Source of the DNA: Lodderomyces elongisporus
Taxonomy: Eukaryota > Ascomycota > Pichiomycetes > Serinales > Debaryomycetaceae
Assembly (NCBI RefSeq): GCF_030384665.1
Contig: NC_083675.1
Location: forward strand, 802,001 to 866,000
Length of the DNA: 64,000 nt
Direction of reading: 5' to 3'
Part shown: in pieces, positions 9,301 to 18,307 of the stretch
How the letters are laid out: every line of letters begins with the position of its first letter
Numbering within the stretch: the first letter of the stretch is position 1
The notes under the pieces: model-generated
What the model saw: only the letters and a program-made list of their open reading frames with translations
Told to the model about the DNA's origin: nothing
The model's database searches: none
Translations under genes and position numbers: made by a program

Positions 9301-11306
9301 CGGATAGAGAATGTGTATTTGCCTCTTCGAGTTGCATGGCTTAATGGGTTGAGCAAGAACTTTGCACATGCATGGAAAAGAGTTTTGAGGTAGCGGCTAT
9401 TTGGAAGATCTGTTTGCTCCGTATCTGACTCGTCATCATCCTCGTCATCATCCTCGTCATCATCCTTGTCGCCGTTACTGTTGATTTTGCTGTTGCTGTT
9501 GCTGTTGATTTTGTTTTTGCTTTTATTGATTTGGCTATTAACATCACCTGACTCTTCTTCGTCAACGTCCTTGTCGGATACAGAGATTGTAAAGTAGTTC
9601 ATTGGAATCCAACCCCTCTCCAAGGAGTTAACAAGCGTCACTTCACCCCACCCTGATTCATCAATTGAGTGGACAAATGCAAGATCGTGTTTTTTGAATG
9701 AAAGACAGATCGATGCATCTGATTCTGACTGAAGTGTTGACGAGTCAAACGAGTGGAGTGCTCGTATAAATAAAGAGGACAAATCTTCATCCTCTAATGA
9801 GCTTGGTGTGGGGCTTCTTCTCTTGTCTCTCAAACTCTTTCGTGATGGACTAGTATTGGTATTAAAATTGTCATTATCATTATAGAAAATGTTTAATCCT
9901 CCTTGTTGTGCAATATTGTCGTTTGTGCTATTATTGTACGTCTTGAATCTTTCTCCCACTGGTGTTTGCCCTTCAAGCAAATCTTTTCGTACGGGAACTT
10001 CATCATCGCTTGCTTGCGTTCCTCGTATATTGTAGCTTGATGGATAACTGTTGCCGTTATTGAACACAAAATTCGACGATGAGTTTGTCGACGCCAAATC
10101 AACTTCTTCTCGGCTTTGATAGCTTGATTGTTCGCTATAAGTTGAAGCACGACTACTGCTTAAGGAGCCAAGTTCGGATTGGTGGTCGTGTAGCATTGAT
10201 GTTTCTGCGCCCTCGTGACTTTTAAATGAATCCTTGGATGGACTAACTTGGCCTAATCCATCAAGCGACCGGGTTTGGCTCTTGCTTCGTGATTGATCTG
10301 GTTTTTCGTTAATTTTGCGATAATAAGTGCTGGTTCTCGTTAATCCAAATACTTTACTGTTCTCATCATCCTCATCATCATCATTGGCATTGGCATTGGC
10401 ATTATAATGTCTCCTGTTCAGGTTCTCTTGTTCTTCAGAGGTAGTCGTAGTGGCAAAACTTGATGGTTGCTCCCTATCTCGTGTTACATTCTGGTGAAAA
10501 TTATTCATAAACTGGGTTGAGTTTTCCGAGGCATTTGTGTTCTGCAAAGTCATGGAGAGTCTCTTGAATTTTTTGCTTAGTTTTCTTTGGGGTAATAACC
10601 TTGTGGGTTCTTCTTCTGCGATTTCTTCTTGTGATGTAGATAAAGAAGCACCTGAATGTTTTTGATGGTTGTTAGTTTGCAATGTATTGTCGACAAATCG
10701 GTCTGATGGATTGAAAAGTGGTGTTTTGTCAGGATACCTATCGGCCTCATTTAGTATTGGAGTTTCGTCATTGTCAATTGACCTATTGTCGAGGTTGATG
10801 GAGGATAAGCTCAAATGTGTGGGTTCGGCATATTGATTAACATAAGATTGTTGCTGTTGTTGCTGTTGTTGTTGTGGATATAGAGTTCTTAGTGTAGTAT
10901 TATGGTGGTCATTATACGACGATGTTGAAGATGTTGAGGAAGTTGGTGAGCTTGGTGCATGTGCTGTAATGTAGGTTTGTAGTGTTTGATTAGACACGTC
11001 TGTAGTCATTTGCTTGTTGGAAGAAGAAAGGGTTCCTTCTGAATTGCTTCTATAATACAGTTTCGGCATACTATTGTTGGTAACATGGCTGTGTTTTCTA
11101 TTCAAATCCAATTCGTTATTCTCTTTGGTAAAGTCTTCTTCTTCATCTTCGTCTTCGTCTTCTTCTTGGATGGCTGCTGATGAGCTTGGAATAAACTCCA
11201 GCTGTATTGGGGAATATACGCTTGATGAGGTACTCGCATGTTTCGTGTATGATATCGATGTTGTAGAGATATCTCCATTGACGAAATCTGCCTGTTGTTG
11301 TAGCAT
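6324..11306 (-). CDS. CDC25: Ras guanine-nucleotide exchange factor Cdc25
   Basis: Loads GTP on Ras to activate adenylate cyclase/PKA signalling at membranes. It is 1,660 residues, close to yeast Cdc25 (1,589). The first 500 residues are Ser/Asn/Gln-rich and probably disordered. An SH3 domain lies near residues 513-570 (IRALHSFDSS ... ERGWIPMNYF). A low-complexity Asp/Asn/Ser linker is encoded by CATCATCCTCGT-type repeats near 9430-9520. The RasGEF N-terminal domain is near 1120-1270 (GGSFKGLVYTLTNEDAPPEH). The catalytic CDC25 domain is near 1380-1655, beginning IAKQLTIIESTIFTAIQPEE, with the helical-hairpin region around KVWLKIAISSLYLRNFNSLA. All domains appear intact. A paralogue such as Sdc25 cannot be excluded, but one full-length SH3-containing GEF is the CTG-clade norm. 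The 2.4-kb upstream gap is unusually long. Confidence 0.92.
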   Translation of the reverse strand: MLQQQADFVNGDISTTSISYTKHASTSSSVYSPIQLEFIPSSSAAIQEEDEDEDEEEDFTKENNELDLNRKHSHVTNNSMPKLYYRSNSEGTLSSSNKQMTTDVSNQTLQTYITAHAPSSPTSSTSSTSSYNDHHNTTLRTLYPQQQQQQQQQSYVNQYAEPTHLSLSSINLDNRSIDNDETPILNEADRYPDKTPLFNPSDRFVDNTLQTNNHQKHSGASLSTSQEEIAEEEPTRLLPQRKLSKKFKRLSMTLQNTNASENSTQFMNNFHQNVTRDREQPSSFATTTTSEEQENLNRRHYNANANANDDDEDDENSKVFGLTRTSTYYRKINEKPDQSRSKSQTRSLDGLGQVSPSKDSFKSHEGAETSMLHDHQSELGSLSSSRASTYSEQSSYQSREEVDLASTNSSSNFVFNNGNSYPSSYNIRGTQASDDEVPVRKDLLEGQTPVGERFKTYNNSTNDNIAQQGGLNIFYNDNDNFNTNTSPSRKSLRDKRRSPTPSSLEDEDLSSLFIRALHSFDSSTLQSESDASICLSFKKHDLAFVHSIDESGWGEVTLVNSLERGWIPMNYFTISVSDKDVDEEESGDVNSQINKSKNKINSNSNSKINSNGDKDDDEDDDEDDDESDTEQTDLPNSRYLKTLFHACAKFLLNPLSHATRRGKYTFSIRVINSIRDGVRLLLQQTDCLSRSNEIVTKRQIVRKARKSLLADWYNLMVKANEFKGTSNFDKIEILTLMVYQVASKAIAFLEIWSVESKEVLKEHHQQEIENQHREQEQHHEHQQRTNDNDLNNFPLLKSPPLAKQRITEINGILYSYLGIIIGRLDLIEHNQVGCEILETLAHQIILLLRELLFISKSGSELSSEKPSDLDGSLDGLLSLVSDLVTGVKNLVVKTINEGEVDIAQHFNLQKEYFYTEEGATLLQVAAKMIKSISTTIYSVRKLLSLTGDFRLNPNRPYPDFFRMRVEPQDFVKRCMKGIKGGINNQNLPGNTITNSSNNNKQNGVQNDALSSPAVSRPYKANRYSMVRSGKTGDLGITESGSSFLQQLEQSPFTVAAAEFEPFTTTTENGNGSLTNGALSGSAVSGTSAKFNASSTATATTTSNTVAASHPEKELVLDQHGRLVGGSFKGLVYTLTNEDAPPEHFYISTFFITFRNFVTGIDFIEELITRFEVHKVKVNDINYEIKLRKRRRLIARMFQLWMESYWNHETDYSLLTTLINFYNEGISNFLPLEALKLIEIGAKLSSKPLVENRTRRSKPMKQLVERHIMERSISDSDEIASLNDQFDISRSSSVSSSMKSLEVPITSTSTSASTLLLSSKQLETIENIIMTYRTILGASWCSTKYLEHYKPLNLQNLMPHFAIICDQSWVLSNYRPNLLDFNGLEIAKQLTIIESTIFTAIQPEELLNQNFTNKRAHLKLSPNVRLSLLFTNCLSNYVLESVLQPNLSDKERVNTVKVWLKIAISSLYLRNFNSLAAIIAALQSHLITRVDFLWANLSQKYIDLHQYLASILSMEKNYTTYRSKIRNLLASSSNKQNAPIPIVPYINLFISDITTTTEGIPKYIPSAQNFLGRKVINFQRYSKIVKIIADLQQLQVPYNNGSDTASHALIDSTDVGEVDYEVQNVPALQELILLELWKVNILHKNDEDRGWKLSCAIVNGK

Positions 11307-13165
11307 TGTGTTGGCTTTCTCTAATTATAATCTTCCTTTTCTTTTTTGTAGTTACTATTACTAATATTATTATTGTAATTATTGTAATTATTGTTGCTGT
11401 TGTTGTTACAATAAAATTAGCTTGTAAATTGTAAGATTTGGTTTTTCAAAGGAGGTTTTCTTCTAAAATTGTCTTTGTCACACGATCAAGCAATTATGGG
11501 TGTCAATTTTGAGCTCAACCCCGCCAAATATATATAAATATATATAAATATATAAATATATAAGAAAGGGAAAACGTAGAGAGAAAATCAAAAAAAAAAG
11601 TGAAGGAAGATAAATTCTTGATGGTTAATAGGACTCGTGAAGTACGGTACACTGATATGTTACCGCTTTAAGTGGAACTTTTTTCTTTAATTGTGTCAAA
11701 CGAGTGTTGGTTGATTTACTTTTGCTTCCTTACTTCTCTGTTTCTTTGCTTGTTGGTAGGTGAAACTATCCGTATCACGCAATATAGAATTGGATCGCGA
11801 GGCTAGTAGTAGGATTAGTGCTAATTCGGGTAGTGGCAGTGGTATTGGTAGTGACAGTGACAGTGGCAGTGACAGTGGTAAAATCTTGGTGATTATATAC
11901 AAGTATATATATGCAAGGACAGACAGATATATATACACTTTGATAATGTATGAGGCAATAACTCAAAGACCACTAAAATTGAAAGCTGGCTGCGTTGCCT
12001 ATTATTATTTATAAAAAATAAGGCAAAGACGGGTAGAAAATGGAGTAACGATATTAGAAATTAGAAACAAAAAGAAAGGAAAGAAAAAAGAAAAGAGTAA
12101 AAAGAGGGAGGTTAAACAGCGTTCGATATTAGTGGAATTAAAGGTTATCTGGCTATTTGGGTCCGCTCTGACAAACTTCTCGTGTACTTGGTAGAAAAAT
12201 AGAAAAAAAAAAAGTTAAAATATAATAATAATTTTTTTTCTTTTCTTTTTCTTTTTCTTTCCTTTTATCGCTCCTTACCTCAATCCTCTAGTGGAATAGA
12301 AAAGATGAACAAAAAAAAAAAAAAATAGGAGAAAAGAAGAGAAAAAAGACAGAGGCTTATGAAGTTATTCGTTATGACAATAGTAGTAGTAATAATAATA
12401 ACAAGTCTTGTCTGAGTAGAGTTAGACCTAGGCAAGTTAGGTAAATAGGAAGGGGGGGAGGAAAAAAGAAAATGAAAGAGTGGTTGGCTTTTTTTATTCT
12501 GAATATTTAGTATACTATACAAAAAAAACTGGTCCTGAAATATTTCTTCACCCAATTTATCCCAAAAAGGTAAACTAATTGAAAGTGGGAAAAAAAAATA
12601 AAAATAAAAAAAATAAAAATTGATTTCAGGTAGATAGATTCATACACGTACACCTCAATTATTACACATCTGGAGATATAGCCTTTGATTACTTTTGGTA
12701 CATACAGAAACTCACATACACCTCGTGTTATACAAACCATGCATAACCTGACCAACAAATCAAATAGAAAAAAAAGAAAAGGGAGAGGCGGCAAAAATGA
12801 AAGAGTGACAAGTAAAGAATAAGTAAGGCTGTAGCGTTTGGCTACTTACAAACCCTGTCCACATCTTTACATAATCAACAACGACGAAAAAAAAAAAAAA
12901 TTTCCCATGCATCAGTAATTGTACTTCATAAAACAGTTTTGTTTCTCCAGTGAGTCCATGGTGTAGAGATACTTCAGGTTGAAGAAATCACCACATCCTC
13001 TTCCCTTCTCTGTTCTTCTCTTCTCTTCTCACTTCTTTCCATCTCACTTCTTTCCATCTCACTTCTTCCCATCTCATTTCTTTTCTCCAATTTGAATATT
13101 CAGTCCTCTTCTTTACTTTCTTCTTCTCTCTTTTGTGGTTTCTTTTTTTTTCCTCAAGTTTAAAG

Positions 13166-13242
13166 ACGCGTCACATGTTCAACATTAAAAATATTGAATC
13201 TTTGCACGACTCCCAAATCTATACAAGATGGTAGAGACGCGT
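13166..13242. promoter_or_regulatory. Two ACGCGT (MCB-like) motifs
   Basis: ACGCGT occurs at 13166-13171 and 13237-13242. This is the core recognised by MBF (Mbp1/Swi6) in yeast G1/S promoters. They lie about 0.5 kb upstream of ALG6, which is not a classic MBF target, so function is uncertain. Confidence 0.35.
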
Positions 13243-13494
13243 TTGTTGATTTGGCAACCATACCATTTTTCCTCTAATCTTCTTTCATCTACCTTTTACC
13301 TTTTACCTCTAAACTTCAAGCTTTTAGTTTTTAGCTTTTAGTTTTCAGCATTACACATTCCCTCTAGAATAACAATGGGATCATGAAAACGTATTTAAAT
13401 CATTTATTCTTTTTCTTCAATCTCGACTAATTCAACAAGGTCAAAGAAATACAATAATAATTAACAAAAAGAGAAAAGTTTTAATTATATGGTA

Positions 13495-13520
13495 TCACGT
13501 GCACTATAATGGTCACGTGA
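13495..13520. promoter_or_regulatory. Paired CACGTG motifs upstream of ALG6
   Basis: CACGTG occurs at 13496-13501 and again at 13514-13519, the second inside the palindrome TCACGTGA. Centromere-binding-factor (Cbf1) and Pho4-type bHLH proteins bind this core. They lie about 215-240 bp before the ALG6 start, in promoter range. Confidence 0.5.
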
Positions 13521-13735
13521 CCTAATACGTGATAACAAGTATCCTAAATCATAAATTTACTTTTTAATTATTTTTTTTCACTCCTTCTTGTCCCCTCCTG
13601 AGCTACCAAAGTGCCAGAACAAGAGGGTGAGCACACTTGCTTGTTGTACCAATTTCTAAAAGTCAAATGACTCTATAACCATCCTCACACACTTACACTC
13701 ACCGTACAACATTACAATAACAAGCATTCCTTGCA

Positions 13736-15478
13736 ATGACCAAGAGTCTGAAATTGAAGAGGAAAAGTAAGTCAACTACACCCCCACTGGCATCTGTGGC
13801 ACCTGCGTCTGTGGCACCTGCGTCTGGATCTACACCGAAGTTGCACACTACTGCTAATGCCAACGCAAAAGAAAATACCACTAAAGTAATAAAGACACGT
13901 TCTGTATCAACAAAGCGCAAAAAAGAGCACCAACCACAATCGGTACAATCATCCAATTACAAAAGCATCTTTAGCGACTCACCGGTATATGACCTTCTCC
14001 ACTATTTCGAAAAAGCACCGGACCAATGGGCAGCACGCTACATCCTCATCCTATCATCCCTCTTATTGCGCACTGCCGTGGGACTTGGCGGACACTCTGG
14101 CTTTGGAAAACCTCCAATGTATGGTGATTTTGAAGCACAACGACATTGGATGGAAATAACAAACCATCTACCCTTATCACAGTGGTACTTTTTCGATTTG
14201 CAATACTGGGGATTGGACTACCCGCCACTCACAGCTTACCACAGCTGGCTCTTGGGCAAAATTGGCAGCTTTATCGACTACACATGGTTCCAATTGAATA
14301 GATCTCGAGGCAAAGAGACTCGCAGCTTGATCAACTTTATGAGATTGACTAGCATCGCAAGTGACTTGGCTTTGTACATCCCGGCAGTATTATTATTGGC
14401 CAATATCTTGGGTAAGAAATTCCACTTGAGTCGAATGGACCAGATTGTGGTTGCACTAGTAATTATCAACCAACCCAGCTTGGTCCTTATTGATCATGGC
14501 CATTTCCAATACAACTCAGTAATGCTTGGACTATTCTTGTTTTCAGTAATTGACTTGGTTAGAGGAAACTTGGTCTTGGCAAGCATTTGGTTCATTAGTT
14601 GCATCAACTTCAAACAGATGGGCTTATATTACTCGGTGTTTATCTTTTTCTACATCTTGAGTCAATTGCAAAACCTTGTTGAGCTTATTGCCGTAGGTGC
14701 CACAGTCGTGGTGACTCAAATCATTTTAGTGTTGCCATTCATCATGACTGAGCACCCCTTAAACTCATTACAGCAAATTCTTATTAGAGTTTTCCCATTC
14801 AATCGTGGACTATTTGAGGATAAAGTTGCAAACTTTTGGTGCACAACAAATGTCATTATCAAGTATCGAGAGTTTCTCGACTCGTCGCAATTATCGAAAT
14901 TGGCACTTGCAGCTACCTTGGTGTCTATTTTGCCAATAAATGTCTACATTTTTTACAGATTGCGGAAATTGCAAAAAAGACTCGAGAGCGACAAAGATGT
15001 TGTCAATCACAAGGCACAATACCTCATTTATGGATTTGCTTATAACGCACTATCATTTTACTTATTTTCCTACCAAGTGCATGAGAAATCTATTCTTGTG
15101 CCATTATGTCCCATCTTGCTTTTATTGTACATCAATCCGGGAGATATAGCGATAATTCAGTGGGTGCAAAACGTTGCTGTATTTAGTATGTACCCACTTT
15201 TGTACAAAGACGATTTGGTGTTGCAATATTTTGTCATTGTTTTGCTAATGAACTGGTTACTTGGATGGAAAAACTTGGTGTACCCAACGAAACTTTGTTT
15301 AAACAATCTCGTTATTGGTGTTGTTTATTTGGCAATGATTGTGTACCATATCGTAGACGCAGTGGTGCTGACACCTGCAAGGTACCCTGATTTATGGGTT
15401 ATCTTAAACACGGGCATTTCGTTTGTGGCATTTGGTTACTTTTGGCTCTGGCTTATTTATAGAATATGCAAAGTTTGA
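13736..15478 (+). CDS. ALG6: ALG6 alpha-1,3-glucosyltransferase (GT57)
   Basis: Adds the first glucose to dolichol-PP-GlcNAc2Man9 in the ER lumen, using dolichol-P-glucose, before N-glycan transfer. It is 580 residues. The first 75 are a Lys/Ser/Ala-rich cytosolic extension with a short Val-Ala-Pro-Ala-Ser repeat. The polytopic GT57 core has the family hallmarks: a luminal MYGDFEAQRHW with Asp131 (equivalent to the proposed catalytic Asp), QWYFFDLQYWGLDYPPLTAY, DHGHFQYN near 250-260, and QVHEKSIL near the C-terminal helices. About ten or more membrane helices are visible. The related ALG8 differs in these motifs, and this sequence fits ALG6 better. It converges with the Old Yellow Enzyme gene. 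Confidence 0.93.
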   Translation: MTKSLKLKRKSKSTTPPLASVAPASVAPASGSTPKLHTTANANAKENTTKVIKTRSVSTKRKKEHQPQSVQSSNYKSIFSDSPVYDLLHYFEKAPDQWAARYILILSSLLLRTAVGLGGHSGFGKPPMYGDFEAQRHWMEITNHLPLSQWYFFDLQYWGLDYPPLTAYHSWLLGKIGSFIDYTWFQLNRSRGKETRSLINFMRLTSIASDLALYIPAVLLLANILGKKFHLSRMDQIVVALVIINQPSLVLIDHGHFQYNSVMLGLFLFSVIDLVRGNLVLASIWFISCINFKQMGLYYSVFIFFYILSQLQNLVELIAVGATVVVTQIILVLPFIMTEHPLNSLQQILIRVFPFNRGLFEDKVANFWCTTNVIIKYREFLDSSQLSKLALAATLVSILPINVYIFYRLRKLQKRLESDKDVVNHKAQYLIYGFAYNALSFYLFSYQVHEKSILVPLCPILLLLYINPGDIAIIQWVQNVAVFSMYPLLYKDDLVLQYFVIVLLMNWLLGWKNLVYPTKLCLNNLVIGVVYLAMIVYHIVDAVVLTPARYPDLWVILNTGISFVAFGYFWLWLIYRICKV

Positions 15479-15740
15479 CAACTGAAATGACTGGACAATA
15501 GTTGTGTAATTTTTAAGTAAGTTTCAAAAAAAAAAATTTGTACGCTGTCAATTCTTTTTTCATTTGCTACTTTCTTTTCCTATTTTCAAATTTGTTTTTC
15601 CTATTAAATCTATTAAAGACTTAAGTTTACTTTGCTGTTTGTATTTGTATACCTAGGCAAGCCCTATTCTATTTGTCGATCTATCTATAGTGTTTTAAAG
15701 TACATTTGGATTTTTCAATCTTCAATTTAGTGTAATGTTT

Positions 15741-17066
15741 TTAGTTTTGCTGTTCCTTTTCCTTTGCCAATTCCCTTTCTGATCTTTCAATCAAGTCAGT
15801 GATTTGTTTCCTGTTTGGCCAAAAACCCCAGCTGTACTGCAATGATTGGGCAACCCTAACATTCAATTTGTCGGCAAATTGCCAGACCAAACCTGGCTCT
15901 CTCAAGAAACCTCTTCCAACCAACGCCAAGTCAAAGACTCCGTCTTCGATATACTTGTTGTCAATCTCTGGTTTGTCTTCCAATTGTCCAACACAAGCAA
16001 CAACAATTTTGTCACCAACATGTTTTTTAAGCTCTCTTGCAAATGGGACATGCATTGGTTCTCTTTGTGATTTGGAGAGTTCAGCCCTTGATTTTTGACG
16101 GTAATCGTTACCACCGGAGGAGACATCGATTAAGCTTATACCCTTTTCAATAAGGATATCAGCGAGCTTTTTGGAGTCTTCAATGTCCCATCCCTCTGGG
16201 TCAACACTGTTCTCAACAGCTGAAAAACGAACAAATAATGGAATACGTGAGGTGTCAATTTGTGATTTGATAGCGTCGATAATTTCGGAAAGGAATCTGA
16301 CTCTGTTCTCAAATGATCCACCATACTCATCTGTTCTCTTGTTTGAGACTGGTGATAAGAATTCAGTGATGAGGTAACCGTGGGCACCGTGGATTTCCAA
16401 TGCGTCGAAGCCAGAGATCTCAACGGCTCTTTTGGCGGCGCTGCCAAAATCAGCAATGATTCTGTGGATGTCTTTAGTGCTAAGTTCTCTTGGGGTTACA
16501 AGGTTACCATAAGGTCTGTATGGGATTGCCGATGGTGCAACAATATCTTTTGGTGGCAAACCGCCTACGGATTCATCGGCGTATTGTTCAAGGTGCAAAA
16601 ATATTGGTTGACCATTGGCCTTTCTGCCACCATGGCCTAATTGCACGGCAATCTTTTGACCTTGCGAGTGTGCATAGTCAACGATTGGCTTCAAGCTTTC
16701 AGCGTGCAGGTCTGTCCAGATACCCAAGTCGTGTGGGGACAAGACACCTTCTCTTGAGACGGCGGTTGCTTCGACAATGGTGATACCTGGTCCACGGGTG
16801 ACCATGGCTCCGTAGTGGATTTCGTGGAATCTGGTGGCGTGGAAGTTGTCGGCAGAGTATTGACACATTGGTGAAACACCAATACGGTTTTGGATGGTCA
16901 TTGGTCCAATCTTCAATGGGGTAAAGATTGCTGGAGCTGGAGCATTAGGGTCATCGTTTGACTCGATAAAAGTACCTGCTGGGATTGGTTGTTGTGGGGT
17001 GTAGTAAGGAACTTCTGGAGCACCTGGGGTGGAATCGTATGGAGTAACTTCTTTGGCAATTGTCAT
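15741..17066 (-). CDS. Old Yellow Enzyme, YqjM-like NADPH dehydrogenase
   Basis: An FMN-dependent ene-reductase/NADPH oxidoreductase of 441 residues. A 45-residue Pro-rich N-terminal extension precedes the TIM barrel (FTPLKIGPMTIQNRIGVSPM). Seen residues are Cys68 and Tyr70 in SPMCQYS, the thermophilic-like (class III) YqjM signature; the substrate-binding HGAHGYL with His226 and His229; KRTDEYGGSFENRVRF; and the phosphate-binding region LVGRGFLREPGLVW. It is a different subfamily from yeast OYE2/OYE3. Such enzymes respond to oxidants and electrophiles in yeasts. A TATAAATA box and a TTACTAA site precede it. The physiological substrate cannot be told from sequence. Confidence 0.9.
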   Translation of the reverse strand: MTIAKEVTPYDSTPGAPEVPYYTPQQPIPAGTFIESNDDPNAPAPAIFTPLKIGPMTIQNRIGVSPMCQYSADNFHATRFHEIHYGAMVTRGPGITIVEATAVSREGVLSPHDLGIWTDLHAESLKPIVDYAHSQGQKIAVQLGHGGRKANGQPIFLHLEQYADESVGGLPPKDIVAPSAIPYRPYGNLVTPRELSTKDIHRIIADFGSAAKRAVEISGFDALEIHGAHGYLITEFLSPVSNKRTDEYGGSFENRVRFLSEIIDAIKSQIDTSRIPLFVRFSAVENSVDPEGWDIEDSKKLADILIEKGISLIDVSSGGNDYRQKSRAELSKSQREPMHVPFARELKKHVGDKIVVACVGQLEDKPEIDNKYIEDGVFDLALVGRGFLREPGLVWQFADKLNVRVAQSLQYSWGFWPNRKQITDLIERSERELAKEKEQQN

Positions 17067-17148
17067 TTTCGCTATTCTTTGCTTTGATTGAAGCTATTTG
17101 AATTGGAATGAAGAAGAAGAAGAAGAAGAGTTTTGGATTTTGATCCAA

Positions 17149-17156
17149 TATTTATA
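17149..17156 (-). promoter_or_regulatory. TATA box of the Old Yellow Enzyme gene
   Basis: TATAAATA on the minus strand, about 85 bp before the start codon, a normal yeast TATA position. Confidence 0.55.
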
Positions 17157-17246
17157 CTCTAGAGTGAAAGCCAGTTGCAAACTTGTTGCACTTTGTTTTA
17201 AAAAAAAAATTCCTTTTCCCATAAATGGTTGTAAAATTGCATATGA

Positions 17247-17253
17247 TTACTAA
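17247..17253. promoter_or_regulatory. Yap1/Cap1-type TTACTAA site
   Basis: TTACTAA, the core of the Yap1/Cap1 response element, 180 bp upstream of the ene-reductase. Function is inferred from the known oxidative-stress control of OYE-family genes in yeasts. Confidence 0.4.
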
Positions 17254-18225
17254 TCCATACAACTTCGGGATACACAAAAGAGATGAAAATGGGAAAGGTG
17301 CGAGGCATCCGATGGGTTGCTGTTTGCAAAAAAACAAAAACCCACCTTTGGCTGCGAAATACTGAACAAGAAAAAGAGGAAGAAGAAGAAACCCAAAGAT
17401 TCAAAAAGTAAAGTAAAGTGAACAAAAAAACAAAAAAACAAAAAAGAAAAATCTCGCAAGCATAATACCCACAGCCCCACACTTCACTTGCTATATTCCT
17501 ATGTTTAGCCGTTAGTTTAAAGAGGGTTGGTTAGGAAGAAGGAAAAGAAGAGTGTGAAGAATTATAAACACGGCGAAAGCTAAACTTAATTTTGGCTTTT
17601 CCGTATTGGAACTAATGGAGTTATCAACGTCTACAATTAATAGAACTAATAGGGCAATTGTTTCCCATTGTTAAAAGATTTCCCTCTTTCTCGTGGATGG
17701 CGTGCTTTGACAACATAATAATGTTTAAGAGGAAGGGGACGCTTCAACTATTGGGGTTGTTGTTGTTCTTGAAACAGAAGTAAACAAGTAAAAATTTACA
17801 GCCGACTCTACTGATGCTGACAAATAAGGTAGTGTATTGTGTACCAAAAATTGAGAAAAAAAAAAAGAGGTTTGATTGATAAATATATACCCTTTTTTTT
17901 CTTCTTTTTTAACTTTATTTTGGGTTGTTTTTGTCTGAAACTTTTTCATTTTGCAAAAACTTGATATTGGCATTTGTAGGACACTTTGGTCTTGGTATAC
18001 CTAGTATACGAACATATCGATAATCATACTATGTTGTGTTTCTACTCTGTTTGATTTACTTCAATATTGCTCTTCTGGTCATATATAATAAAAAAAAAAT
18101 AAAATTAAAGAAAACGGTTGTTATTAAGTGGTATTAGAGATAGATATAAATATAGTAACTAGAGAAAAAAAATGTATATACTTACTGGTTTAGTAAAAGT
18201 GTATGTTATAAAGTTCCAACAAACT

Positions 18226-18307
18226 GGCAACTTGTCCGAGTGGTTAAGGAGAAAGATTAGAAATCTTTTGGGCTTTGCCCGCGCAGGTTCGAGTCCTGCA
18301 GTTGTCG
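18226..18307 (+). tRNA. tRNA-Ser(AGA)
   Basis: An 82-nt cloverleaf. The acceptor stem GGCAACT pairs with AGTTGTC (one G-U). There is a D arm with GGTTAAGG and an anticodon stem AAGAT/ATCTT around the loop with anticodon AGA. A long class II variable arm GGGCTTTGCCC and the T arm GCAGGTTCGAGTCCTGC follow. No intron. It decodes TCT and, through inosine, TCC/TCA. It is nearly the same sequence as the baker's yeast tRNA-Ser(AGA). Confidence 0.97.

Larger units (their letters stand above)
11307..13735. promoter_or_regulatory. Long divergent CDC25/ALG6 intergenic region
   Basis: 2.4 kb without a credible ORF. It holds a (TATATAAA)-like ladder at about 11527-11563, upstream of CDC25 and usable as TATA boxes. 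A GACAGTGGCAGT-type short repeat lies near 11820-11880, and poly-A and poly-T tracts are scattered through it. Two ACGCGT motifs are at 13166-13171 and 13237-13242, and two CACGTG motifs at 13496-13501 and 13514-13519. Pyrimidine-rich repeats cover 13005-13085. The last 600 bp are the likely ALG6 promoter. Confidence 0.6.
17067..18225. promoter_or_regulatory. Upstream region of the Old Yellow Enzyme gene
   Basis: On the minus strand the sequence TATAAATA lies at about 17149-17156, some 85 bp before the start codon. TTACTAA lies at 17247-17253, about 180 bp upstream; it is the core bound by Yap1/Cap1 oxidative-stress bZIP factors. Beyond this, to 18225, I see A/T runs and no ORF that looks like a gene. 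Confidence 0.5.

Noticed and set aside
12280..12794. Minus-strand ORFs of 91 and 95 codons in the CDC25-ALG6 gap
   Set aside because: Both are Phe/Leu/Ile-rich translations of poly-A/T tracts with no recognisable feature.
15741..17066. Horizontal transfer of the YqjM-like enzyme from bacteria
   Set aside because: Class III enzymes are also found in fungi, and base composition and promoter look native. The sequence alone does not support transfer.
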